Source: Leptolyngbya ohadii IS1
GTDB taxonomy: Bacteria; Cyanobacteriota; Cyanobacteriia; Elainellales; Elainellaceae
DNA: 64,000 nt
NCBI RefSeq assembly: GCF_002215035.1
Contig: NZ_NKFP01000006.1
Coordinates: 3,501,080 to 3,565,079, forward strand
Direction: 5' to 3'
Below, piece by piece: positions 35,897-45,404 of the stretch; within the stretch, counting starts at the first letter, position 1, and each line of letters begins with the position of its first letter. The notes beneath the pieces were generated by a model. It saw only the letters and a program-made list of their open reading frames with translations. It was not told the origin of the DNA and made no database searches. The position numbers and the translations under genes are program-made.

Positions 35897-37239
35897 AGCA
35901 AAATCCTTTTGTGTGTGAACAAATCGCGATCGTCATGATTAGCGACAATGACTAACGACAATGATTAACGGCAATGACTAACGGCAAGGCAAAGGACGGA
36001 GTTTCGCCTTACTCATGAGAGCCAATCATCGAAGCAGCCATGAACGCAATCATTAAAACAATCATCAGAACGGTCATTAGAGCTGTCATTAGAGCAAACT
36101 TCTTGGAGCTTTCTGAGAAAGCCGATGTTCCGCTTAGGTTTTACGGACGCTACAAAGCTTGCAAAACGCAATAAAAATTGCGGAGTAGGCTCAGTCCTAG
36201 GCTGAAGCAGAAATGAACAGGTTTGAAACTGGTGTACACCCAGGGACTCCGATTTCTTTAGTTCTCATCGAATTGTCCCAATCGAAGCAGGTATTCCAGG
36301 GAACTCAACCAAAGTAACCAGCCTAGTAAAGGAACAGTAACCAGCCTAGTAAAGGAACGCTCTCAAACTCCGAAAATGAGCCGTTCTGTCAATGGTTTAT
36401 CGCGATGTCGTCCTACTTAGCAGTGATCCTCGTCAATCTCCTTCAGCGAGAGAAAGTCTGTGCTTTCCCTACAGAGGGAAGGAGCAGCGAAGGCGAACTA
36501 ACTAAATATGGACATAGGGTGAAACGTTACGGTCAGGAGAGCAAACTCAAAAGCATTTGAGTGCAAGCTGAAATAGCGGTAGAAATTGCAACCTCTGAAT
36601 AATATAAGTGCGAACAGCGCACCAATAATAAAGTGCGAACAGCGCACTACTAGGCTTACTTTAGCTCAACAACAGGCTTTCCTAGTGACATACTAAGTGA
36701 ATATGCTGCGACCGTCAATATGAAAACTTCATGAAAGCAATGTATAGAATTTAATTCTCCTATACGAGCAGAAATTCTCCTGGTTGTCTAAATCGCTTCT
36801 GAATAGCTAGTAGAATCTCGCTTTGATTCGCAAGGGACTGTAGCATACGGAAGCTTAATCGAGCATATTCTTGTTACATCTACTACAGGAGTGAGCCGAT
36901 CCGCTCACGTAATACCCCTAGAAAAAAGTTCTTTGTTGTTCGGATTCATAGAAAATTAGAACCCTAGCAAACAAAATCAGTTCCAGTTTTCCAAAATCTT
37001 GTATCGTTAGGATAAAGCTTTACCCTGTTTAGCGCTGGGCTATTGTCAAGCCAGAACGGAATAAATGAACGGTGTGTCATCTACCCTCAGTTCGTTAACG
37101 GTTTCCTGTTGAAAGCGGTTTCGTGTTGCTGCCTGTATTGTTCTCTGCGATTTTTAAGCGGAATTTGTGTTGAAGCGATCGCAAAAATCCTTGCAGCAAG
37201 CACTGTCCAGGATTATGTACAGAATTGAGGTACATCGTC
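35897..37239. other. 1.3-kb non-coding region between the RTX gene and the exporter operon
   Basis: No frame here resembles a gene. The region is rich in short direct repeats, with TAACGACAATGA-type near 35940-35980, CATTAGAGC-type near 36060-36100 and AACCAGCCTAGTAAAGGAAC twice near 36320-36360. It also holds the tandem palindromes at 36608 and a GTGTACAC palindrome near 36231. Its size and position between divergent genes suggest a regulatory region or an unseen small RNA. I cannot show either. Confidence 0.45.
36608..36647. promoter_or_regulatory. two 15-bp palindromes in tandem, candidate operators
   Basis: GTGCGAACAGCGCAC occurs at 36608-36622 and 36633-36647. Each copy is an inverted repeat GTGCG/CGCAC around five bases. 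The centres are 25 bases apart. They lie in the 1.3-kb gap between the divergent RTX gene and the secretion operon. A dimeric repressor or activator site is the likely reading; there is no matching regulator gene in the window. Confidence 0.5.
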
Positions 37240-38079
37240 ATGAATACCTGTCTAAAGATTGGCAATCGCCGCCTTGGTAGCGATGAAATCATTGCCGCGC
37301 TGGTGCGGTATAAGCTCCTGGAACCTTTAATTGGGCAAATTCTGCTAGATGATGCCATTCAGGAAGTTACCTTAACTGAGCAGGAATTACTGCAAGCCCT
37401 CGCTGGCGTTTCCCACAGCAGTCCGCCGGACGACCTTGGAGCGTTTGTGCAGCAGTGGTGCGAACAAGCAGGCGTTACCGCCGAGTATTTTCAGGCAGTT
37501 GTCCTGCGGGAATTGCAGGTACAGAAGTTTAAGCAGCTTTATTTCTCCGATCGGGTCGTAACTGAATTCCTCAAAGTGCGGTCAGAGCTAGATCAAGTTG
37601 AATACTCACTGCTACAGCTCGACGATCTCGCCCTTGCTCAGGAACTCTACTTTCTGCTGCGCGATGATGGAGCGGACTTCGCCCAGTTGGTTGAACAATA
37701 TTCCAGCGGTCTGGAAGTCGATCGTTTTTCTAATCTCAATTACAGCCAATCTGATTTAAATCACAATTCCGATTCCGATCTCAATCACAATTCAAATTAC
37801 AGTCAACTTAAGCAAGGCTGGATTGGTCCAGTTTCACTGTCCACCCTTCCCGTTGAGATTGCCACTCTGCTTCGCCAGGGACAGCCCGGTGCGATTTATG
37901 GTCCGATCGCCATTGCCGATCGCTTCTGGATTGTCCGGCTCGAAAACCTCATGTTAGCCCGATTGACCGATACAACCTGGCTCCAGCTCTTAAATCGCCT
38001 ATTCGATCGCTGGCTCAAAGCCCAGGTGCAGTCTTTTCTATCCACGCCAGATACGGTTGCCGTTCTTTCTGATTCGTAA
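37240..38079 (+). CDS. parvulin/SurA-like peptidyl-prolyl isomerase-type protein of the secretion locus
   Basis: A protein of about 279 residues. An N-terminal helical chaperone-like part is followed at about 130-265 by a PpiC-like region: YSLLQLDDLALAQELYFLLR, DDGADFAQLVEQYS, then WIGPVSLSTLP and YGPIAIADRFWIVRLE. This domain is interrupted at about 168-190 by an Asn/Ser repeat of LNHNS type. There is no signal peptide, so it is probably cytoplasmic and may hold the cargo before export. GAGG lies eight bases before the ATG used. It is 72 bases ahead of the ABC exporter gene. Isomerase activity is uncertain. Confidence 0.8.
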   Translation: MNTCLKIGNRRLGSDEIIAALVRYKLLEPLIGQILLDDAIQEVTLTEQELLQALAGVSHSSPPDDLGAFVQQWCEQAGVTAEYFQAVVLRELQVQKFKQLYFSDRVVTEFLKVRSELDQVEYSLLQLDDLALAQELYFLLRDDGADFAQLVEQYSSGLEVDRFSNLNYSQSDLNHNSDSDLNHNSNYSQLKQGWIGPVSLSTLPVEIATLLRQGQPGAIYGPIAIADRFWIVRLENLMLARLTDTTWLQLLNRLFDRWLKAQVQSFLSTPDTVAVLSDS

Positions 38080-38151
38080 ATAGATTGCCGTTCTTTCTGA
38101 TTCATGAATCTTTCTGGTTCGTGAATCGAGTTGTGAATAAGGATCGCCAGC

Positions 38152-41100
38152 ATGACTTCTGTAGATACCTCGCTTCAGCCCTTTGTGGCACAACTTTTTT
38201 CGACCTGGCTCTTTAGCCCGCTGCCCGCCGAAATTCAAAAGTCGATCGCATCCGAACTGAAACTATGCTCATTTCGTCCCGGAGCCACAATTTACGCTCC
38301 TAACGAGTTGCCTTCGCTGGTTCACTACGTCATTCAGGGACGGGTCAGAATTTTAGGACCGGAAGAGGATAGCCCGACCGTAGAAATTGCGGAGCAGGGT
38401 GCGATTTTAGGCTGGGATAGTTTGCTGCGAAGGGTTCCGGGCGGATTGGTGCGGGCAGCAGTTAATTTGTCAGAACCAGATGTGCGGGAACAGGACGTCT
38501 TAACCCTGGCGCTATCCGCCGATACCTTTGAATCCCTTGCTCTGAAATACCTGATGCCAGCCCTGGGCGATCGGATCAGTGCCTTCGAGCTGTTTGATGC
38601 ACTATCCCGATTTTTTGCGAGTCTACCCACGCGGCTACCGGAGATTAATTTAAGAGAGTTAGTGCAGTTTATTGAACGGGAGCAGCTTGCTACAGTTAAT
38701 CATTTATTGCCCAAATCCCTCAAACCCAATTCCCTGCAAAAAAACTTTTCTGCGCTTCCGCCCGATTGGATCTGGCTGCTCAGCGGCGGCGAAAATCTGC
38801 CTGTCGTTCCGGGAACTGTCATTCGATCGATCGAGCAACTGTATTCCGGGTATCCCTCCCGTTTTCCCATTCGTCTCATCGGCATCGAGCGGAACTTTAT
38901 TGCGTCTGTTGTGCTTCAGGGTCAACTGCCTGCTGCGGTTCCACTGCCTGCTGCACTGCCGCCCACGATCGATTTAGATGCTCAGCAAGTTCCTCTGCGA
39001 TCTTCTAACCAATCTTTTACTCAATCTTCTACCCGATCTTCTGCTGAATCTGCGGCGCTACTGCCTGCAACCTCAACGACCCTTTCACCCCCTGCTGAGC
39101 TTCCTGCACCGGATTATCCTTCAGACTATCCCGTTTGGCGTTCTCCCACTGCTGATCCCATTGAGGACGTTGTGACTTGCCTGGGCATGATTTGCCAGTG
39201 GTTTCGCGTTCCCTATCGCCCAGATTTTCTCCGCAAATGGCTCAAACGCCGTGACCTGTCCCAATGGGATGAATTCGAGGTTTGTTCGCGGGTTGCAGAA
39301 GCGATCGGATTAAAGGCTGACGTCATTCAATTTACCCCAACTGCAAGCGGACTCAATCGGCTGCCAACCCCCTGTCTAATTCAGTGTCAGCAGATACTCG
39401 TGGTGCTGTACGATGTGACGCCAACCAAAGCGATCGTTGCCTCTCCCCGAACCGGACTGCTGCGCCTGACCCCCAAAGAGCTGGCGTCTCGCCTGACCCA
39501 GGAGGGCACGACTTCAGCGCAAACGGTTGCAACGGTAAGGGCGATCGGGCTGCAACGGTTGCCCCAGGTTCCGGTCAAGCAGTTTGGCTTTCAGTGGTTT
39601 CTGCCCGTTTTGCTGACCCAGCGCGGCATTTTAGTTCAGGTATTAGTTGCGTCTCTGTTTGTCCAGCTTTTAACGCTCGCCAATCCCCTTCTCGTTCAGC
39701 AAATCATTGACAGCGTGATCATCGCCGGGAATCCCGATGCAATGACTGCCTTTGGCATCCTGATGTTGCTGTTTGCTTTTTTTGAAGCGGGACTGTCGAT
39801 CCTGCGAATGTATCTGTTTGCCAGCACTGCGAATCGGGTGGATTTACACCTGGGCATTGAAATCGTGCGGCATCTGCTCCACCTCCCGCTCAATTTTTTT
39901 GAGAAACGTCCGGTGGGTGAATTGTCTGCGCGTTTGTCTGAGCTGGAAAATATTCGTCAATTTCTCACCAGTACGGCGTTAACGGTCGTGTTAGATGTCG
40001 TATTCTCGCTGTTCTACATTGCAGTGATGTTTTTGTACAGCAGCCGTCTTGCCTGGTGTGTGCTGCTGAGCGTTCCTGTGATCGTTCTCTCAACCCTATT
40101 GGTTTCGGCGATTCAGAAAAAGCTGATTCGCATCAAATCCGATCACCATTCGCGGGTGCAGTCCTATCTCGTGGAAGTCTTAGGCGGCATTTTCACGGTT
40201 AAGGCGCAGCATATTGAACCCCTCGTCGAGGCAACCTGGCGCGATCGCTATGTGCAGTATCTCTCCAGCGGATTTAAGACCGTCACCGTAGGGACGCTGT
40301 TCTCTTCGTTCAATTCGCTTCTCAATACCGTCAGCAGTTTATTAGTGCTGTGGGTTGGCGCAGATCTGGTGCTGAAGGGGGAACTGACGCTGGGAGGCTT
40401 GATTGCCTTTCGGATTCTGGCAGGCTATGTTACCGCTCCCCTCCTGCGACTAGCGGGACTCTGGCAGCGATTTCAGGAAACGTCGCTTTCAATGGAGCTA
40501 TTGGCAGATATTGCAGATTTTCCCGCCGAAGAACCGCCCCAGGCAGAGGGACGACTGAAGCTCCCCGCCATTCAGGGTCATGTGCAGTACGATGACGTGA
40601 GTTTTTCCTTCAGACCTGGATCGCCGCAGTTGGTGAATGTTAATCTGCAAATTGCCCCCGGTTCCTTTGTTGGAATTGTTGGGCAAAGCGGTTCGGGTAA
40701 AAGCACGCTGATGAAACTGCTCCCCCGTCTGTACCAGCCTCAAGCGGGCAAAATTTATCTGGACGGCTATGATGTCAACAAAGTCAGTCTGGATTCGCTG
40801 CGGCAGCAGATCGGGATTGTGCCCCAGGATGCCGTGCTGTTTGAAGGCACGATTCGGGATAACATCGCCCTGTTTGAACCCATGTCCGATGAAGCCATCA
40901 TGGAAGCAGCCAGGGTTGCCGAGGCACATGACTTTATCATGCAGCTTCCCGAAGGCTACAGTACCCCCGTGGGAGAACGTGGTGGCTCTTTGTCCGGCGG
41001 ACAGCGGCAGCGGATTGCGATCGCCCGTGTGGTTGCCCGAAATCCCAAACTGCTAATCTTTGACGAAGCAACCAGTGCCCTAGACTACGAAACCGAAAAG

Positions 41101-41298
41101 CGAGTCTGTGAAAATTTAATGCGCTGCTTTCACGATCGCACCTGCTTTTTCATTACCCATCGTCTCAACACCATCACCCACGCTGATTGGATTCTGCTCA
41201 TGCAGTCCGGCATCATTGCGGAGCAGGGTACGCACCAGACGTTGATGGCACAGCGACAGCTTTATTACAGCCTTTATACTCAGCAATCCCGTTCCTAA
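38152..41298 (+). CDS. type I secretion ABC exporter with cNMP-binding and degenerate C39 domains
   Basis: This 1048-residue half-transporter has several N-terminal additions. At about 30-130 is a cyclic-nucleotide-binding-like barrel (PGATIYAPNELPSLVHYVI). At about 340-465 is a C39-like domain in which the catalytic Cys is replaced by Asp (EDVVTCLGMI) and the His strand reads ILVVLYDV. It is therefore a non-cleaving cargo-binding domain. The membrane domain is at about 490-780. The ATPase has Walker A GQSGSGKST (about 844), LSGGQRQR and LLIFDEATSALD. AAGGA lies about 10 bases before the ATG. It sits between the PPIase-like and HlyD genes and is probably the exporter for the RTX and CHRD proteins. 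Confidence 0.93.
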   Translation: MTSVDTSLQPFVAQLFSTWLFSPLPAEIQKSIASELKLCSFRPGATIYAPNELPSLVHYVIQGRVRILGPEEDSPTVEIAEQGAILGWDSLLRRVPGGLVRAAVNLSEPDVREQDVLTLALSADTFESLALKYLMPALGDRISAFELFDALSRFFASLPTRLPEINLRELVQFIEREQLATVNHLLPKSLKPNSLQKNFSALPPDWIWLLSGGENLPVVPGTVIRSIEQLYSGYPSRFPIRLIGIERNFIASVVLQGQLPAAVPLPAALPPTIDLDAQQVPLRSSNQSFTQSSTRSSAESAALLPATSTTLSPPAELPAPDYPSDYPVWRSPTADPIEDVVTCLGMICQWFRVPYRPDFLRKWLKRRDLSQWDEFEVCSRVAEAIGLKADVIQFTPTASGLNRLPTPCLIQCQQILVVLYDVTPTKAIVASPRTGLLRLTPKELASRLTQEGTTSAQTVATVRAIGLQRLPQVPVKQFGFQWFLPVLLTQRGILVQVLVASLFVQLLTLANPLLVQQIIDSVIIAGNPDAMTAFGILMLLFAFFEAGLSILRMYLFASTANRVDLHLGIEIVRHLLHLPLNFFEKRPVGELSARLSELENIRQFLTSTALTVVLDVVFSLFYIAVMFLYSSRLAWCVLLSVPVIVLSTLLVSAIQKKLIRIKSDHHSRVQSYLVEVLGGIFTVKAQHIEPLVEATWRDRYVQYLSSGFKTVTVGTLFSSFNSLLNTVSSLLVLWVGADLVLKGELTLGGLIAFRILAGYVTAPLLRLAGLWQRFQETSLSMELLADIADFPAEEPPQAEGRLKLPAIQGHVQYDDVSFSFRPGSPQLVNVNLQIAPGSFVGIVGQSGSGKSTLMKLLPRLYQPQAGKIYLDGYDVNKVSLDSLRQQIGIVPQDAVLFEGTIRDNIALFEPMSDEAIMEAARVAEAHDFIMQLPEGYSTPVGERGGSLSGGQRQRIAIARVVARNPKLLIFDEATSALDYETEKRVCENLMRCFHDRTCFFITHRLNTITHADWILLMQSGIIAEQGTHQTLMAQRQLYYSLYTQQSRS

Positions 41299-41387
41299 AT
41301 CCGTTTCCACGTCTGTCCCCAGATCTATTTCCAAATCCGTCACTAAACCTATTCCTAAATTCGTCACTAAAACTGGAGGTTTGAACG

Positions 41388-42857
41388 ATGCGTCTTCGTC
41401 CTCGGAAAGGTAATTTTCTGGCAAACTTGCGCCAGCAATACCGCAGTAAACTGGAGCAGCTCGAACAGGACTTAAACAGCGGTGCGATTAGCTTACCTAC
41501 CCCAGCAGGCTGGACAAAACAGCTCACTGCTGCCATTGTCATTGGGCTGACAGCGGGATTAGGCTGGTCTGTTGTTGCACGGGTCGATGTAGTCGTAGAT
41601 GCGCCAGGGAAGCTGGAACCGTTATCCCAATCGCAGACCGTGCAATCGAAGGTCGGAGGAGCGGTGAGCGCAGTTCTCGTTCAGGAAGGGCAGCAGGTCA
41701 AGCAGGGACAAATGCTGATGCAGCTTGATAAAACGCCTTTGCTCAACCAATTGCAGTCCCTCTTGCTCCAGCGAAACCAGCTCGTCCGCGAAACGGCTGT
41801 GCTGCGCCTTGCCCGTCAAAATGCCAGCTTTGATCAAATCAATCCTGCTCAAATTCCGCCCGAATTGCTGAACCGGGTTCAAGCAAGGTTCCTGCTCGTT
41901 GCCCAGATCAGCGGCGATCCAAGCGGCTTATCCCCCGATCAGCGACAGCGCTACGACCTATTTCAGCGGCAGCTTCAGAACCTTCAGGCAGCCAGTCAAC
42001 TGCAAGGTTCTAACTTAGAAACCCAGGTGGCGGCGATCGAAGCTGAGCGGCAGAAAGATGAGTTTCAGGTGGATGTTCAGCAGGAGCTTTTATCTCGATT
42101 ACAGCCTTTGGCACAGGAAGGGGCTATTGCGCGAACTGTGGTTTTACAGCGGATGGTAGAAGTTAATAACCTAGAGAATGAGCTGGAGCAGAACCAGTTC
42201 CGGCAGCGGCAACTGCAAATTAACCAACTGCAATCCCAGGTGCAGAATAGTCAGGTGGTGAATCAGACCTATCAGGATCTCCAGCAGCAGCTTCTGGTGT
42301 TGGACAAGGAATTTGACGCTACCATTCAGGGAAATCAACAGAGATTGATTCAGATTAACGCTGAAGTTAATCAAACGCAGCTTGAGCTGAAGAATCTCGA
42401 CCTGCGCGCTCCTGTCGAAGGCGTTATTTTTAACTTAAAAGCCAGGGTACCGGGTGCCATCGCCCAGCCTGGAGAAGCCCTTGTGCAAATTGTCCCGGAT
42501 GAATCGCTGATTGCGCGAGTTCAGCTTGCCAATAATGATATTGCTAATATTCGAGTCGGGATGCCTGTCGATATTCGCGTAGATGCCTATCCCTTCACAG
42601 AATTTGGGTCGATCGAAGGGGTTGTCACAAAAGTTAGTCGTGAAGCCTTACCCGCAAATAGCCAAACCGGCGGACCCACGGTTTTTCCAGTAGAAATTCG
42701 CTTGCAGCAGCAGTTTTTACAGCGTGGCACCAAACAGTCTCCCCTGGTTCCGGGAATGAGCCTGATGGCAAACATCAAAGTCCGTGAGCGCGCGCCTATC
42801 AGCTACATCACAGAGGAATTGACTAAAGCGATCGACGGAATGCGATCGGTTCGCTAA
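41388..42857 (+). CDS. HlyD-family membrane fusion protein
   Basis: The periplasmic adaptor of the type I exporter has 489 residues. A single membrane segment lies at about 47-64 (TAAIVIGLTAGLGWSVV). A biotinyl-lipoyl-like hairpin follows (VGGAVSAVLVQEGQQVKQGQ). A long coiled coil rich in Gln and Leu spans about 110-340. The beta-barrel closes with LDLRAPVEGVIFNLKARVPG and the HlyD signature near 345-450. GGAGG lies about 10 bases before the ATG. The gene is 89 bases after the ABC gene. The outer-membrane TolC-type component is not encoded here. Confidence 0.92.
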   Translation: MRLRPRKGNFLANLRQQYRSKLEQLEQDLNSGAISLPTPAGWTKQLTAAIVIGLTAGLGWSVVARVDVVVDAPGKLEPLSQSQTVQSKVGGAVSAVLVQEGQQVKQGQMLMQLDKTPLLNQLQSLLLQRNQLVRETAVLRLARQNASFDQINPAQIPPELLNRVQARFLLVAQISGDPSGLSPDQRQRYDLFQRQLQNLQAASQLQGSNLETQVAAIEAERQKDEFQVDVQQELLSRLQPLAQEGAIARTVVLQRMVEVNNLENELEQNQFRQRQLQINQLQSQVQNSQVVNQTYQDLQQQLLVLDKEFDATIQGNQQRLIQINAEVNQTQLELKNLDLRAPVEGVIFNLKARVPGAIAQPGEALVQIVPDESLIARVQLANNDIANIRVGMPVDIRVDAYPFTEFGSIEGVVTKVSREALPANSQTGGPTVFPVEIRLQQQFLQRGTKQSPLVPGMSLMANIKVRERAPISYITEELTKAIDGMRSVR

Positions 42858-42934
42858 ATTCTGAGTTTCGGTATTCGTCAATACAGCCCTATAATAGAGT
42901 CAGAGAAAGCTATTCAAGCTCCAAACCACACTCT

Positions 42935-42962
42935 AGTCCTCCTACATTGGGGGACTTTTTTA
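42935..42962 (+). terminator. rho-independent terminator after hlyD
   Basis: An eight-base-pair stem AGTCCTCC/GGGGGACT with a six-base loop is followed by seven T residues, 77 bases after the HlyD stop codon. It closes the secretion operon and separates it from the CHRD gene. Confidence 0.85.
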
Positions 42963-43681
42963 TTGCTTAGAATTCAACTTTCTGAAGGATGAATAGAAAA
43001 AAGAAATAAAATACTGTCAGAAATGCTGTAAGTGCTGCAAATCACTTAAAAACAAGAGACAGATCAACAAAAAGCTAAACTCGTTTTTAGAATTGGCAAC
43101 ATTCGTACTCATAGGTTTGAAAAGTGATGAAGCTCATCTGAATTGAGGGAATTCAACAAGAGTTATTGCACAGTTTAACTCCTCAAACCTTCTACGAGTA
43201 AGAGTTTTAAGGCAAGCTCATATCCACATTTTCAATAATTTTCGGGGTCTGGCTGACGGATTAATGTAGCGATCGACCAGCAAAATATTCTCCACAATTG
43301 CAAGCAAACTGCCAACAAAAAGACCTTTGTGATTTAAATCTACTGATTTTACTCAAATTAATTGATTGATTGGGTTGCCATCTTCTAATTATTGAGATAA
43401 CTTAGAATGAAAGCAACACAGAAAAGAACAGGTTGCAGATAGAGCCAAACTACAGAATTGAATTTCAGAATCACATCTCAGCATCAATTCTGAGAATCAG
43501 ATTGAGAATCAGATTGAGAACGATTCACTCTATCTTTCAAGGCTTTCCACTCAACAACATTCAAGGCTTTCCGATTTCGTATCACGCTTTTGTGATCTGA
43601 ATTCCGTTCTGTACGGTTTGGTTCTGTAGCCCTTCTTTCTCAAATTGCTCTTACTTGTTTCTCACACACGAGGAAAAGACT
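42963..43681. other. AT-rich upstream region of the CHRD gene
   Basis: No gene is seen in these ~720 bases. Short tandem repeats include GAGAATCAGATT near 43491-43520 and TTCAAGGCTTTCC twice near 43535-43575. The region probably contains the promoter for the downstream CHRD cargo gene, but I cannot name a -35/-10 pair with confidence. Confidence 0.4.
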
Positions 43682-45040
43682 ATGTCAGGACTTGAAAACC
43701 ACGACCACAACCAAGCAGGTGCGATCGCCGATCCGATAGCTCAACCTGCCAATAATAGCCCCCTCCCAGCCTCAACTGGTTCTGCTCAATCCGCAGACCA
43801 AACCCTCGATGCGTCCCTCAATCAGGCATTCAGCCCTGGCGATCACAACCATGCACCCCCTCCTGGCGCGGGCAACTTTGAGCTGCATACCTCCCTTGAT
43901 AACGTTGCTGTGGTAAAACAGCTAAATCGGGGAGCGCGTCGAGAAGTTTCCTTCATCGAGAACATCGGTCGCAGAGGAGACCTGATGGTGCTGGGCGGCG
44001 GTGATAACGTGGCGATCGGCTCTGGCAGTGCGGACGTAATTGATACGCGTGGCGGTCGGTTGAACACCATCACGACAGGAAGCGGCAAAGACACGATTAT
44101 TCTGGGGGCTGAAACCACGAACCGTATCTTTGACTTTGATCCTGCAAACGATCGCCTGGTGATTGATACAAAAGGGCTGGACATGAAAAACATAGTCGTG
44201 GCTCAAGGAAAGAACGCCGGACGAGCCGGGGTTGACCAGCCGTTGGACTCAGCTAACAATGCGATGGTAATTGACAAAGCCACGGGTCACATTCTGGCGA
44301 GTATGCCGTTTATTAAAGCGGAGCAGCTCCTTGACAGCAAAACCATTGTTCAAATGACAAACCTTGCTCAAAAGAGCTTAGATGTTGTGCGCTTTGACAA
44401 TGTGCAGCAGGGAGACGGTCAACTCACCGGAACGCGGGGACGGGACAGAATGACCGGAGGAGGTGGCAATGACTTCCTCTATGTTGGCGATGATGGGTTC
44501 AAATTCAACACGGCGAAAGGGGGTGGCGGAACTGAATTCCCCTTCGCGACCGATAGCCCTGGAACCTCAGAGCTGAATGCTGAGCTGAAGAACGGCGTCC
44601 TGCGCGTCAATGGAACCTACAAGGACTTTGATGGTGCGCCTCTGTTTAGTCAGGGTGAACAGGTGATTGATCCAAAGGCGAGAATTCTAAACGGGTCAAA
44701 TCCACAAGCACTGGTTGAAGGCTTCTTGAGAGTTCCGAAGGATGTGGAAGGCAACCCAATTTCGGGAACCCATCTGCACTTCAGCCCCGCTGGAGACAAT
44801 CGCGGTAATTTTGCCGATGCAACCGTCGTGCGATTCTTTGAAAATACGCCAACCGATGCAAAGTCTGGAACGATCAAGGGTGAATTTGAACTCAATCCTG
44901 TTGAGCAAGCCGCACTGTTAGCCGGAAATATGTACGTCAATATTCATACCAACATGGACGTTGACGGCGACGGCAGAGCCGGATTCCCCACAGGAGAAAA
45001 CCGGGTTAACCTCAATAGAAATGTTGTGCAGTTCACCTAA
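43682..45040 (+). CDS. secreted CHRD-domain protein with RTX motif
   Basis: This protein of 452 residues lacks a signal peptide. The first ~80 residues are disordered and rich in His, Asn and Pro. The segment at about 100-180 has repetitive Gly/Asp turns ending DRLVIDTKGLDM. A short RTX-like piece, GTRGRDRMTGGGGNDFLYVG, lies near 250-270. The C-terminal ~150 residues are a CHRD domain (LNAELKNGVLRVNGTYKDF, GTHLHFSPAG, MYVNIHTNMD). GAGGAAAAG precedes the ATG at 43682; an upstream ATG at 43655 is less likely. The neighbouring exporter makes type I secretion likely. CHRD domains occur in extracellular matrix-type proteins; the role here is unknown. Confidence 0.85.
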   Translation: MSGLENHDHNQAGAIADPIAQPANNSPLPASTGSAQSADQTLDASLNQAFSPGDHNHAPPPGAGNFELHTSLDNVAVVKQLNRGARREVSFIENIGRRGDLMVLGGGDNVAIGSGSADVIDTRGGRLNTITTGSGKDTIILGAETTNRIFDFDPANDRLVIDTKGLDMKNIVVAQGKNAGRAGVDQPLDSANNAMVIDKATGHILASMPFIKAEQLLDSKTIVQMTNLAQKSLDVVRFDNVQQGDGQLTGTRGRDRMTGGGGNDFLYVGDDGFKFNTAKGGGGTEFPFATDSPGTSELNAELKNGVLRVNGTYKDFDGAPLFSQGEQVIDPKARILNGSNPQALVEGFLRVPKDVEGNPISGTHLHFSPAGDNRGNFADATVVRFFENTPTDAKSGTIKGEFELNPVEQAALLAGNMYVNIHTNMDVDGDGRAGFPTGENRVNLNRNVVQFT

Positions 45041-45079
45041 CTCTCCTAGCCTCTGCGAATAAATTTCGTCTCCTGCCAG

Positions 45080-45105
45080 TCCCCCTACCTCAGGGGGATT
45101 TTTTT
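45080..45105 (+). terminator. rho-independent terminator after the CHRD gene
   Basis: The stem TCCCCC/GGGGGA with a seven-base loop is followed by seven T residues, about 40 bases after the stop codon. Confidence 0.85.
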
Positions 45106-45157
45106 GTTGACATCAGTCCGGGTCAGTTCATGTTTGTTCGCTGTTAGATCGGTTTGT

Positions 45158-45336
45158 GGCGTTTCTAAATCAAAATATGAAGGTAAAATTTAGCGTCCTG
45201 TATCGCCTCCTAAATCCCCCATTTGTTCATTGCCGCTCCCAGGGAGCGAGGGGGGACTGCCGAACCTAATTTTTGCTCAGTTCCCCCCAGAATTGGGGAG
45301 CGAGGGGAACGCATCATACACCCATTCTGCAACGCC
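45158..45336. mobile_element. MITE-like element, copy B, inverted relative to copy A
   Basis: This 179-bp non-coding element is the reverse-complement relative of the one at 8559-8735. It runs from GGCGTTTCTAAAT to ATTCTGCAACGCC, so its terminal repeats are more worn than those of copy A. It shares the interior AAATCCCCCATTTGTTCATT, CGCTCCCAGGGAGCG and GTTCCCCCCAGAATTGGGG segments. No target duplication is visible. A shorter piece of the same core lies at 55871-55906. Confidence 0.7.
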
Positions 45337-45404
45337 CTATTCGCTTTTAGATCTAACGATATTAGCGTGCTGCAAGCGCAGACGAAAGTTGAGGTAATAC
45401 AGGT

